From an uncultured Pseudomonadota bacterium (GTDB lineage: Bacteria; Bdellovibrionota_B; Oligoflexia; Oligoflexales; CAIYRB01), in the NCBI GenBank assembly GCA_903915625.1, contig CAIWTN010000193.1, forward strand, positions 1 through 46,200: a stretch of DNA of 46,200 bases, written 5' to 3'. The translations under genes were made by a program, and so were the position numbers. Shown here piece by piece: positions 16,806 to 25,253 of the stretch; within the stretch, counting starts at the first letter, position 1, and every line of letters starts with the position of its first letter. Below the pieces are notes generated by a model, which worked only from the letters and a program-made list of their open reading frames with translations, was not told the DNA's origin and searched no databases.

Positions 16806-17627
16806 ATGATTCTCGGAAGTATCCTTGGTAGCGGTAGGCTGAATCCTGCGGATGCGGCGATAAAGGCGCAAGGTATCGACGAGTACCGACCAGCCAACTT
16901 TGGCGATATGTAGCATCTCTGGGATTGCGGATCTGGAGTTACTACCAAAATAGTCCAGGCGCACAGGTGCCTCTAAAAACCTTTTGTAGCCCGTCGCGCG
17001 GGCGAGTGCCAGGATCTCAAGGTCAGCGCCATAGCGATCGACGGTTAGGTGCGGTAATATTGATTCGATAACTTCTCGCTTAAATAGCTTGAGTCCTACT
17101 TGTGTATCAGTGACATTCATGTCGAATAGTAGTCGGACCAATAATTGGTAAATGGAACTAAGAACTCGGCGAGTCCTTGGGTATTCAATTTGTGATTGCG
17201 GATGTCGCTTTGACGCAACCACGACATCTGCGTCGTACAACTCCATCAAGCCAATGAATATCCGAATCTCACGTGGATGCAGCTCCATGCCGCCATCAAT
17301 AAATAGTACAAAGTCACCGCTAGCTGCCTTGAATCCCTCTCGTAACGCGTAGCCTTTGCCATGATTTTCAGGATAACAGATCAATTTTGTCCGCGGATGA
17401 TCATACGATTTAAGCACGCTATCAGTTCCGTCCGTGCTCCCATCGCTCACAACTAGAATTTCGAATGAAGAGAAATAGGGAGCCACCTCTGATATGAGCA
17501 AGTCGAGATTGGTCCGAATGCGCGCCGCTTCATTGAAAACTGGAACTATGACAGATAACGATAGATCTCGGAGAGATCCGTAAACGTTCGTTCGCTTTCG
17601 ATGTTGGGTTGAGCTTGCGACGGGCAT
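16794..17627 (-). CDS. GT2 glycosyltransferase, polyprenyl-phosphate sugar synthase-like (DPM1/ALG5 type)
   Basis: 277 residues with a GT-A fold: VIVPVFNEAARI at about 26-37, SDGSTDGT at 61-68, NHGKGYALR at 88-96, and the lipid-sugar-synthase signature D-T-Q-V-G-L-K-L-F near residue 183. Relatives make dolichyl- or undecaprenyl-phosphate mannose/glucose, the donor used by GT-C enzymes such as the neighbouring TMTC-like proteins. No membrane helix is visible, so it resembles soluble DPM1-like forms. The usual DxD metal motif is D-G-G-M-E (111-115), which is unusual. An AGGAGG site lies 10 bases before the ATG. It is divergent from paralogue 4 and convergent with paralogue 3. Confidence 0.8.
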   Translation of the reverse strand: MPVASSTQHRKRTNVYGSLRDLSLSVIVPVFNEAARIRTNLDLLISEVAPYFSSFEILVVSDGSTDGTDSVLKSYDHPRTKLICYPENHGKGYALREGFKAASGDFVLFIDGGMELHPREIRIFIGLMELYDADVVVASKRHPQSQIEYPRTRRVLSSIYQLLVRLLFDMNVTDTQVGLKLFKREVIESILPHLTVDRYGADLEILALARATGYKRFLEAPVRLDYFGSNSRSAIPEMLHIAKVGWSVLVDTLRLYRRIRRIQPTATKDTSENHLAA

Positions 17628-17692
17628 GAATAACCACCCTCCTAGTTCAATGTTCGGGTGAAATCCGTCTAAACTTTAATCAGTTTGCAGTT

Positions 17693-17722
17693 TTGAGTGT
17701 GAGGCTAAACTTCCGGTATAGT
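17693..17722 (+). promoter_or_regulatory. candidate sigma-70-like promoter for paralogue 4
   Basis: TTGAGT (17693-17698) and TATAGT (17717-17722) are separated by 18 bp, about 100 bases before the ATG at 17821. The 193-bp divergent gap between the GT2 gene and paralogue 4 must contain promoters for both. This is a pattern match only. Confidence 0.35.
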
Positions 17723-17820
17723 CTTGATTAATTAGGTGGTTGGCGCCAAATCTGGCAGAAATTGCTTTCATTTGGTTAAAAATCTACAATTTTTAATAAC
17801 ATCAAATTAGGGAATTACTA

Positions 17821-19767
17821 ATGAAGCTGAAAAAGCGCGGCGTGCTGCTGATGCTTATTGCCGCCCTGGTCTTTATGACCTTCGCCGCGACTTTGCGATT
17901 TGGCTTTCTTGAACATGATGACGATCAGAATATTGTGAAAAACCCTGATCTACAGGCTCTGACCTTTGACCAATTGACGTCTTTTTGGACGCGACCACAC
18001 CTCGGTCTCTATATACCGGTGACCTATACTTACTGGGGGGCCGGGGTCGCTTTGTCGCGCCTAGGGCAAGATCCGAATACGCCTCAGGCACCAAACCCGA
18101 GCTTGTTTCATGCTGGTAATCTCCTGTTGCATATTATGAATGGATGGATGCTTTGGATGTTGCTAGTGGCTATGGGTGCGAAAGAGTGGGGGGCGCTGCT
18201 AGGCTGTCTACTTTTTCTGTTACATCCAATGCAGGTGGAAGCTGTGTCTTGGATTACCGGAGCTAAGGATCTACTGTGCGGATTTTTATCCTTAGCATCA
18301 ACATTAGTTTTTCTCAGATACTTGCAGCATCAGCCTGATAGGAAGCACAGAAAGTCGAGGGATTATTCTCCTGCCTATTATGTAGCTGCTACAATTCTAT
18401 CAATTTTTGCAATTCTTGCGAAGCCGGCTGCAGTCGTGCTGCCTTTTGTGTTTTTTATCTTAGCGTCGATTTACTCGCGAAAAACTTGGTGGCGGCACTT
18501 GTTTATGATTATTCCACAGCTTGTTGTGGGAATACTTGTCGTTAAGACCACGTCGATCGCGCAAATCCCGGAAGGTCCGTTACCAGTAGTACTCTGGTGG
18601 CAGCGCCCAATCGTAGCGGGTGATGCCGTGCTTTTTTATGTAAAGAAATTATTTTGGCCGTTTGGGTTTGCTGTGGATTATGCGCGACGACCAGATATGG
18701 TTGCCGCCGATCCGATGTTATGTCTTCTTGCCTTCATACCGATGATTATCGGCCTAGCATTAGTCTATCGTCGCCGTCAGTTTCCCTTGCTTTTTGTTAG
18801 CTTGCTCACATTTGGAGTCTTGCTTGCACCAAACTTGGGGCTTATTAGCTTCTCAAACCAGTTTTTGACCACAGTTTGTGACCGCTATGCTTATCTAGCC
18901 ATGACAGTTCCGGCGTTTTTATTATCGAGATTGTCGCTGGACCATTTGAAAGTCTATATCCCTAAAGTTACCGCTCGTGGCTACTACGCAAGTGTTGCAA
19001 TTATTTTGGTGTTCTTGGCGGCACTTAGTAATCGTCAGGTAAATTATTGGGCTAATGAGCGGGCGTTATTTCAGCACAGCATCGACATTGAGCCGAATGG
19101 GGTAATGGCGTTGGTGGGTCTCGGCAATGATGCGGCGAACAATAAAAATTGGGAAGATTCGATCAAGTACTTCAGCAATGCATTGAACTTAAGGCCCGAC
19201 TGGGGTCGGGTGCATAACAACCTAGGTAATAGTTTCATCAACGTAAATAGATTGGTTGAGGCGACCGAATCACTGCAGAGAGCCATTGCAGTATTTCCAT
19301 CGTACCCCCTGGCCTTTAATAACTTGTGTGGTGCATTAGCCCGACGCGAGATGTGGGAAGATGCAGCGGCTGCATGCCGCAATGCTCTTCGGCTCGCTCC
19401 TGACTTTTATATGTCCTACCAAAACCTCGGTTACATCGCGGCTAAGCAAGGTCAAAATGAAAAGGCGGAACAGTATTTTCGTGATGCTATCCGCATTGCG
19501 CCGATTGATATTCCACCAAGAATGAATTTAGTGCGAATTTTAAAAATTCAAGAAAAATGGGACAAGTTATCAATAGAATTGGAGGTTTTATCGCGGATGT
19601 TGCCGCATGACATAAACCTCGCCTTAGATCTGGCAGCTACTTACGAAAAGTTAGGCAAAGTCGACCAAGCACGAGCCGTCGTTAAAAATTTCCCTTTAGA
19701 TCCATCGGACACGCGTAGCGCAGCAACGATTCATGCCGCGCTGCAAGGCCTCGGAGGTTATCGCTGA
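17821..19767 (+). CDS. TMTC-like GT-C glycosyltransferase with TPR domain (paralogue 4)
   Basis: 648 residues. The membrane part to about residue 405 has HDDDQNI (Asp33-35), FHAGNLLLH, H-P-M-Q-V-E with ITGAKDLL, AKPAA, VDYARRP and C-D-R-Y-A-Y-L, the same series of motifs as paralogues 1 and 3. The C-terminal part has about six TPRs (VHNNLGNSFINVNRLVEATE, YQNLGYIAAKQGQNEKAEQY). AGGGA precedes the ATG by about 8 bases. It is transcribed separately from the other three, from the divergent promoter region shared with the GT2 gene. It is expected to be an inner-membrane enzyme using a lipid-phosphate sugar, with the TPR domain presenting acceptors; the acceptor is unknown. Confidence 0.75.
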   Translation: MKLKKRGVLLMLIAALVFMTFAATLRFGFLEHDDDQNIVKNPDLQALTFDQLTSFWTRPHLGLYIPVTYTYWGAGVALSRLGQDPNTPQAPNPSLFHAGNLLLHIMNGWMLWMLLVAMGAKEWGALLGCLLFLLHPMQVEAVSWITGAKDLLCGFLSLASTLVFLRYLQHQPDRKHRKSRDYSPAYYVAATILSIFAILAKPAAVVLPFVFFILASIYSRKTWWRHLFMIIPQLVVGILVVKTTSIAQIPEGPLPVVLWWQRPIVAGDAVLFYVKKLFWPFGFAVDYARRPDMVAADPMLCLLAFIPMIIGLALVYRRRQFPLLFVSLLTFGVLLAPNLGLISFSNQFLTTVCDRYAYLAMTVPAFLLSRLSLDHLKVYIPKVTARGYYASVAIILVFLAALSNRQVNYWANERALFQHSIDIEPNGVMALVGLGNDAANNKNWEDSIKYFSNALNLRPDWGRVHNNLGNSFINVNRLVEATESLQRAIAVFPSYPLAFNNLCGALARREMWEDAAAACRNALRLAPDFYMSYQNLGYIAAKQGQNEKAEQYFRDAIRIAPIDIPPRMNLVRILKIQEKWDKLSIELEVLSRMLPHDINLALDLAATYEKLGKVDQARAVVKNFPLDPSDTRSAATIHAALQGLGGYR

Positions 19768-19805
19768 GTTAAGTGTCTAGTTGCAGAGATCAAGATGGAG
19801 TTTTT

Positions 19806-21314
19806 ATGGTTGCTTCGACACAACAGATTATCATTATCGGAACAGGCTTTGCTGGAATTGCCATGGCATACCGGCTAAAGCAGGCGGGCCTGCATAACTT
19901 CATTATTTTGGAGCGTGCGGCGCAAATCGGTGGCACCTGGCGAGATAATTATTATCCTGGCGCAGCTTGCGATGTGGCTTCTCATTTGTATTCTTTCTCT
20001 TTCGCGCCGAATCCCAGTTGGTCGCGAAAGTTTTCACCTCAGCAGGAAATTTTAGATTATTTGAAAAAATGCGCGAATGATTTTGAGATCAACAAGCACA
20101 TTCGATTTAACGCGCAGGTAGTTGACGCAAAATTTGATGAAACCGAAGGTCTTTGGTCAGTTTCAACTTTAGATGGAGCGATTTATAGAACTAAGTTTTT
20201 GATCCGAGCCACTGGGGGACTTAGTGAACTAAAATTTCCCGAGATACCAGGACTGAGAGACTTTAAAGGTCGTCTTTTCCACTCCGCACATTGGCAGCAG
20301 GATGCTTCTTTAACGGGGCTCAGCGTCGGGGTCATTGGGACGGGCGCTAGTGCGATTCAAATTGTACCAGCGATTACTCCCGAAGTAAGAAGATTGACTC
20401 TATTTCAGCGCACCCCAGCATGGGTGGTGCCGCGTTTCGACCGTGCTTATTCACCCAGAGAAAAGCGTCTGAAGGCTTTACTTCCGATCTGGGCTCGGCT
20501 CATTCGTTACGGACAGTATTGGCGTAATGAGGCATTTGGTGTTGCGATGCGGCACCCAGCTTTGCGTGAGTGGTCAAAAAAGATCCTCGTCAGGCACCTT
20601 TATAGCCAGGTAAAAGATCCGGAGTTGAGGCTAAAACTTACTCCTAATTATTCTCCTGGATGTAAGCGGATTTTGCTCTCTGATGACTACTATCCGGCAT
20701 TGACACAGTCGCACGTGAAGGTTGAGACGAGTGGGATCGAGCGGATCACTGCCGGCGGCATTCGTACCAAGGATGGCCAAGAACACGAACTGGATGCACT
20801 GATTTGTGCGACTGGCTTTTCTATTGCCGAAGCAATTAATGCCTTTCGTACAATCGGCTTAGATGGCCGTGATCTAGGTCAAATTTGGGGCGAGGAGCCC
20901 GAGGCCTACAGAGCCACATCGGTGAGTGGTTTTCCGAACCTCTTTATGATTGTCGGGCCTAATTCTGGTCTAGGGCACACTTCGATCGTGTTGATGATCG
21001 AGGCGCAAGCTCAGTATATCTTGGATGGTATCAACAAGATTGAGCGCAATCGGCTTAAATATGTCGATGTCCTTCCTGATCAGCAAGACGCGTACAACCA
21101 AGAGCTTCAAGATGAGCTTGCCGAATCTATCTGGATTAAGGGGGGATGCGTAAGCTGGTACAATAGTTCCACCGGCCGTAATAGCACCCTTTGGCCTGGG
21201 ACTACGCTAAGTTTCCGTTGGCAGACTCGTCGCTTTGACATCGCTAGTTATAGGCAAGTGCCTTTAGATGCCGGTCCTAAGATCAAGGCTGAGAAGTTGA
21301 AGACTGTGACGTGA
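19806..21314 (+). CDS. flavin-dependent Baeyer-Villiger-type monooxygenase
   Basis: 502 residues from the ATG at 19806, chosen because GGAG (19797-19800) lies 5 bases upstream; an earlier in-frame GTG at 19773 has no site. The first Rossmann motif is G-T-G-F-A-G (12-17), followed by GGTWRDNYYPGAACD, typical of class B monooxygenases. The Baeyer-Villiger fingerprint F-x-G-x3-H-x3-W is present (FKGRLFHSAHW, 153-163), and a second dinucleotide motif GTGAS lies near 178. Such enzymes use FAD and NADPH to insert oxygen into ketones. The substrate is unknown; the nearby acyl-chain operon is a possible source. Its end overlaps the convergent GT-C-like gene by 32 bp. Confidence 0.88.
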   Translation: MVASTQQIIIIGTGFAGIAMAYRLKQAGLHNFIILERAAQIGGTWRDNYYPGAACDVASHLYSFSFAPNPSWSRKFSPQQEILDYLKKCANDFEINKHIRFNAQVVDAKFDETEGLWSVSTLDGAIYRTKFLIRATGGLSELKFPEIPGLRDFKGRLFHSAHWQQDASLTGLSVGVIGTGASAIQIVPAITPEVRRLTLFQRTPAWVVPRFDRAYSPREKRLKALLPIWARLIRYGQYWRNEAFGVAMRHPALREWSKKILVRHLYSQVKDPELRLKLTPNYSPGCKRILLSDDYYPALTQSHVKVETSGIERITAGGIRTKDGQEHELDALICATGFSIAEAINAFRTIGLDGRDLGQIWGEEPEAYRATSVSGFPNLFMIVGPNSGLGHTSIVLMIEAQAQYILDGINKIERNRLKYVDVLPDQQDAYNQELQDELAESIWIKGGCVSWYNSSTGRNSTLWPGTTLSFRWQTRRFDIASYRQVPLDAGPKIKAEKLKTVT

Positions 21315-22755
21315 AGCTACGATCTGCAAAAAATACATTCATGATGCAGTGGTAGTTATAGGAAACAATGAGGAGGCCTGGAGTCAAACCGACTCTGCCG
21401 GCCGATTTTGCCATATGCCAATTGACATCAGCATTAGTTGCCAAATAGACCACAAAAATAACTACCAGATAAGCCAAGCTGGCGATTAAGGGCAAAAAGT
21501 CTGCTGCCCTTAATTGTTTTCCGGAGGCAGTCGCGATCAGCGTCAACACTGAGGCAAGCACTAGCGATGGAAAGATCATGCCATTGTGAAATATCACATT
21601 TGCTAGGATCCAAAGTGGTTGGCCTGACGTAGTCAATTTTGCGGTCATGCGTTCTAGGGTGTTGCCGGAGTAATGACTTAAAGATAACCCCTGGGTATGC
21701 GAGGCGATCAACCACGCTACAATTGGTCCTAGTAAAAACAAACTGTACCAAGCCATCGATCTAAGTGTCTTTGGTGTTGTGCCGAGGCTAAACTGTTTAA
21801 TGGCCGGCATGGGTCGTACCAATGTTCCCAGCGTGACGGCGATTGCAGATGCTAAGAGGATCACGGCGATGATTAATCCCTCTTGTTTTATTTGCGATAG
21901 AATCGCGAGGAAAACAAGCGCTTCAAGTCTACTCTTGCGGCCCTCATCGGAGTGATGTTGCTGAATTGCCGTTGTAAGCATGATCGAGGCACAAATGGAA
22001 TAAAGTGCGACCCATCCATCCATATACCCTGAGGTCAGGTAAAAACCTGCGCCATCAAACATAAACAGCATCATGAATAAGAGCAGGAAATTTAACGGGA
22101 TTGCACGGTGGTTTCTTTGTGTCTTCAACGCTGACTCAACGAAAAATGCCAAAATTGGGCCTGCCAGCAGAGCAATTGCTAATTTCGGTATGTATTCGTT
22201 CCAAAAACCAAATGTGTTGGCTACTTGTGCAGCTAATAACGGGAATAACTTAGGGTAATTCAAGTGAGTGTAGATGTTGGCTTGCTCCGCCCAATGCCCG
22301 TGCGCCCAAATGTCCTTGGTGTAGTAGATGACTTTGGCATGATAAAACCAAATTGAGCGAGCATCCCAGTCGGAGATTGGATCGCTCATTAATATGCAGG
22401 AAAATATAACTAATAAGATCAGGAATACTGTGATCTGTGGCCAGATGCTTGGGTAGGGCTGCTGCGCCGGATTGGGCTTGCGATCTGATCTGTGATGGGC
22501 TCTTCGGGTGTATAAGCGATAAATGCCGAATATAGCGATGAACGTCTGGATTGGCAGTGCTGCATTAATATTTGCCGTGAGCATGGCGCAAATGATTGCA
22601 GTGAGTAAACCTGCTGCCAGTCCGAGTGAGAGCGTAGGTCTGCGTTCAGCGCGAAGGGTCGCTACTCCCGAAAGGTAGAAGAGGGCTGTAAATCCCACTA
22701 AAACGATGATTAATTTAAGGGCACTGTACAAGTGTAGCCTCCTTGGCTGTGGCAA
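21283..22755 (-). CDS. GT-C-like membrane glycosyltransferase (GT39-like)
   Basis: 490 residues with about 11-13 membrane helices. The first large extracytoplasmic loop carries D-P-I-S-D-W-D-A-R-S-I-W (about 122-133), followed by FYHAKVIYY and YPKLFPLL, the layout of GT-C/ArnT-PMT-like enzymes where an acidic residue in loop 1 is catalytic. It is unlike the four TMTC-like proteins: no TPRs and no VADRY motif. It probably uses a polyprenyl-phosphate-linked sugar. Its start lies inside the preceding gene (41-nt overlap), implying coupled translation with that small protein; its end overlaps the convergent monooxygenase. Confidence 0.65.
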   Translation of the reverse strand: MPQPRRLHLYSALKLIIVLVGFTALFYLSGVATLRAERRPTLSLGLAAGLLTAIICAMLTANINAALPIQTFIAIFGIYRLYTRRAHHRSDRKPNPAQQPYPSIWPQITVFLILLVIFSCILMSDPISDWDARSIWFYHAKVIYYTKDIWAHGHWAEQANIYTHLNYPKLFPLLAAQVANTFGFWNEYIPKLAIALLAGPILAFFVESALKTQRNHRAIPLNFLLLFMMLFMFDGAGFYLTSGYMDGWVALYSICASIMLTTAIQQHHSDEGRKSRLEALVFLAILSQIKQEGLIIAVILLASAIAVTLGTLVRPMPAIKQFSLGTTPKTLRSMAWYSLFLLGPIVAWLIASHTQGLSLSHYSGNTLERMTAKLTTSGQPLWILANVIFHNGMIFPSLVLASVLTLIATASGKQLRAADFLPLIASLAYLVVIFVVYLATNADVNWHMAKSAGRVGLTPGLLIVSYNYHCIMNVFFADRSFTSQSSTSQP

Positions 22756-23215
22756 GGATTTGGCAATTACCGACGTTGCTTGAACTCACCAACCGAAAGT
22801 TAGTTGACCCCTGTTCTAAGACTAAGGTTGGATATATGCCCTCGAAGATCCGTTGGTAGAGTTCGCCGTTCTCCGCAATATCTGGAGCCACAACAATGCT
22901 CTTGATCTCAGGGAACTTTCGAATGGCGGAGGCGATTTCTAAGGGCTCGCCGAGAAATGGGGTGTTCAGCTTCTGGGTCCATACGCCGTTCCGAAAGTCA
23001 CTTAGTAGGGTGGCAATGCGCTTTGGATAACCCTCCGCCGGCGTTCCAAAACGCTCAGTAAAACGCCCTAATGCTTTGACTTGTTCTGGCGCTGATTTTT
23101 CCCAGACTAGGTCCGATAGTTGCTGAGGAGTTAAACCTATTGCTGGTAGTTTGGCCGTTCCTGAGCGCAAGGTATACAGGAAGGCGACCACTATTAGTGT
23201 GCGAAATAAAAACAC
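22715..23215 (-). CDS. membrane-anchored small protein partner of the GT-C-like enzyme
   Basis: 166 residues from a GTG at 23215, preceded by AGGGG 5 bases upstream; a longer frame from a GTG at 23275 lacks a ribosome site. The N-terminus is one hydrophobic helix (FLFRTLIVVAFLYTL), then a soluble domain of about 145 residues with alternating helices and strands and two Cys near the end (GNCQIL and VQCP). I do not recognise the family. The 41-nt overlap with the GT-C-like gene suggests the two products act together, the small one projecting into the periplasm. Confidence 0.6.
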   Translation of the reverse strand: MFLFRTLIVVAFLYTLRSGTAKLPAIGLTPQQLSDLVWEKSAPEQVKALGRFTERFGTPAEGYPKRIATLLSDFRNGVWTQKLNTPFLGEPLEIASAIRKFPEIKSIVVAPDIAENGELYQRIFEGIYPTLVLEQGSTNFRLVSSSNVGNCQILATAKEATLVQCP

Positions 23216-23317
23216 AAGTTCCCCTAAAAATAGTCCATCGGAAAGTCGGCCAGTACTCCAACCATACCGTAGCACGCTTTAGCGTCTGAGGCTTGGTTGG
23301 TGGTGGAGGCTGACTCA

Positions 23318-23687
23318 CCGTGAGCTTCGCTTGGCGAAGTGAGCGCTCCGTTACTCGACCTCGGTCTGATTCTCAATGTGCTGTTTGAGTACCGAGAGGG
23401 GGGCACTCACAGTGAGCAAGCAGTATGTGCGACTCCAGAATATTGGCTTCCAGTAGTATTTTTTAATGTGACCTTCGAACTCTTTCCGTATCAGGCGAGA
23501 AGTGACCGTCTTTAGCATGATGTCACTGCGGCGTTCTCGCGAGGGTGGCATGGAAATCAACTCACCCGCGATTCTATGCGTAGCAGCGACTAGACGGAAA
23601 TCACTTGTTTTTAGTGTGGTATCGCCGATGCAGGTAAAAGTCTTTTCTTACAGAACTCCTGCCAAAGGCTGCCAAAAATGGCAGGGA
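23318..23687 (-). mobile_element. IS200/IS605-family insertion sequence remnant
   Basis: Contains the C-terminal part of a TnpA-like transposase frame and, 12 bp beyond its stop, a hairpin CTTCGC-TTG-GCGAAG (23325-23339). Subterminal hairpins of this sort mark the ends of IS200/IS605 elements. A second hairpin, CTGCCA-AAAA-TGGCAG, lies at 23668-23683. Exact ends cannot be set. No tnpB is present. Confidence 0.5.
23351..23687 (-). pseudogene. TnpA-like (Y1 transposase) remnant
   Basis: The frame is open from 23687 down to TAA at 23351-23353, without a convincing start codon near an RBS. The last ~60 residues match the end of IS200/IS605 TnpA: S-M-P-P-S-R-E-R, LKTVTSRLIRKEF, KKYYWKPIFWSRTY, then APLSVLKQHIENQ. 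The catalytic tyrosine normally found in the QYIE helix is His here, and the HUH (HxH) motif upstream is absent. The upstream ~45 residues do not resemble a TnpA N-terminus. The transposase is therefore a dead fragment. Confidence 0.65.
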
Positions 23688-23965
23688 TCAATGTTCTTGT
23701 GTCAGATGTAGCAATGGTTTATGATTGTGAGCATAAATTACTAAATTAACTGCGATAAAGACTAATTTTTTTTGGGGTTAGCCTAAAAATTAAACCCGCC
23801 TGTTTTGGCAGTTTTTATTTATTAGAGACGGCGCTCTTGCAGTGATTTCAGAGTCTTAGCGGGATATTTAAAGTGGCACGATAAGTGCTTTGAACATCCA
23901 GAAAATTAAGAAAATTTGCTATTTCGTCAGTAAATTTCTAAGATTTTTACCTTTGGAGTACACCC
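23688..23965. other. AT-rich leader region of the acyl-chain operon
   Basis: A 278-bp AT-rich stretch without a supported gene, between the IS remnant and the ketoreductase gene. It should hold the operon promoter, but no clear -35/-10 pair stands out. The ketoreductase ribosome site (TTGGAG, 23953-23958) is at its end. Confidence 0.4.
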
Positions 23966-24718
23966 ATGTTGCCACCTACATTCGGCGAGAAAGTCATTTT
24001 AGTGACGGGCGGCAGTCGTGGAATTGGCCGGGCTATGGTCGAGACCTTCGCTGCAGGCGGCGCTCGGGTCATTTTTACACACGTCCAAAATAGCGATGCA
24101 GCAACAGAGCTTGAAGGTACTCTAAGGTCGAAGGGCTACACAGTCAGCGCCGCGAAAGCTGACGTTCGGCTTGCTGCTGATGTCGACGCTTTAGTCGAGG
24201 GCATTGAGCGCGAACATGGTCGACTTGACGTACTGGTAAATAATGCCGGCGTTGCTAAAGACGCTCTTATTATGGGTATGGACGAAAAGGCCTGGTCAGA
24301 TGTTATTGCGACTAATTTGACCGGTGCATTTCATTGTATCAAAGCTGCGACTCAGATGATGATGCGCCGCCGACAAGGAGTGATCATCAATGTCTCCTCT
24401 CTGGTTGCTACGCGTCCAGGTCGAGGCCATTGCAATTATGCAGCATCAAAGGGAGGCCTTGAGGCTATGACCAAGGCCTTGGCGGTAGAATTGGCGCCCA
24501 GGAATATTCGCGTCAACTGTGTCGCTCCGGGTATGATTGTCACCGACATGAGTAAAGAGGTGCGCGATTTAGCGGGTGATCAAATTTTGGCCCGAATTCC
24601 TCTTAAAAGGTACGGCAATCCCGAGGAGGTTGCGGCCGCAGTTCGTTTCCTGGCTAGCGACGACGCAGCCTATATTACGGGGACTACGTTGCACGTGGAT
24701 GGTGGGCTTATCGTCTAA
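23966..24718 (+). CDS. 3-oxoacyl-ACP reductase (FabG-like SDR)
   Basis: 250 residues, classical short-chain dehydrogenase. NADP-binding TGGSRGIG at 14-21, NNAG at 92-95, and the catalytic set Ser144/145, Tyr158 and Lys162 (YAASK), plus the C-terminal I-T-G-T-T-L-H-V-D-G-G-L signature of FabG. It reduces beta-ketoacyl-ACP to the 3-hydroxy form. As first gene of an operon with an acyl carrier protein, dehydratase and ketosynthases, it most likely serves a dedicated secondary acyl-chain pathway and not housekeeping fatty-acid synthesis. GGAG at 23955-23958 precedes the ATG. The acyl carrier protein follows after 52 bp. Confidence 0.92.
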   Translation: MLPPTFGEKVILVTGGSRGIGRAMVETFAAGGARVIFTHVQNSDAATELEGTLRSKGYTVSAAKADVRLAADVDALVEGIEREHGRLDVLVNNAGVAKDALIMGMDEKAWSDVIATNLTGAFHCIKAATQMMMRRRQGVIINVSSLVATRPGRGHCNYAASKGGLEAMTKALAVELAPRNIRVNCVAPGMIVTDMSKEVRDLAGDQILARIPLKRYGNPEEVAAAVRFLASDDAAYITGTTLHVDGGLIV

Positions 24719-24770
24719 GTCCAAGGAGCAATATTCATATTTGTTAACCTGATGAGATGGGAGTGCCGGG

Positions 24771-25202
24771 ATGAAAACGATCGAACGAGTCCGAGCAGTT
24801 ATTGCTGATGCCCTTTATGCGGATCTGGATAAGGTTACGCCGACAGCAATTCTGATGGCAGACCTTGGTGCCGAGAGTATCGACTTTTTGGACATTATGT
24901 TTCGGCTCGAGAAGGAATTTAACATCCGTCTACCACGCGGTGAGATCGAGCAGAAGGCACGTGGACGACTGAGCGATGCAGAATTTGCTGTGGAAGGTCG
25001 TATCACCGACGCAGGCCTGGGTAACTTACGCGCAATGATGCCTGAAGTTCCCGCGGCGGCATTTAAAGCGAATCTGCATTTACGCGAGATCCCAACGCTT
25101 TTCACTGTGGGGACATTCGCTCGCATGGTTCAAGAGCAGTTGGATTTAGAAGCGGGTGTTAATGTGTCTGCAACGGCAGACACCGCTGTACCACTTTCTT
25201 GA
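24771..25202 (+). CDS. acyl carrier protein, elongated
   Basis: 143 residues, much longer than a standard ACP of about 80. The helix-1/loop/helix-2 pattern is clear, with the phosphopantetheine attachment serine at Ser36 in G-A-E-S-I-D-F-L (a variant of D-S-L-D). After LEKEFNIRLPRGEIE there is an insertion of about 40 residues before the final helix (IPTLFTVGTFARMVQEQL), where a normal ACP would already end. Such insert-bearing ACPs occur in specialised lipid and arylpolyene-type clusters. It should carry the growing chain between the neighbouring enzymes. Confidence 0.85.
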   Translation: MKTIERVRAVIADALYADLDKVTPTAILMADLGAESIDFLDIMFRLEKEFNIRLPRGEIEQKARGRLSDAEFAVEGRITDAGLGNLRAMMPEVPAAAFKANLHLREIPTLFTVGTFARMVQEQLDLEAGVNVSATADTAVPLS

Positions 25203-25253
25203 TTAGATGTTCCATTAGGTTCAAAGTTGGATTAGTTCTGCGGGAGAACTGGC

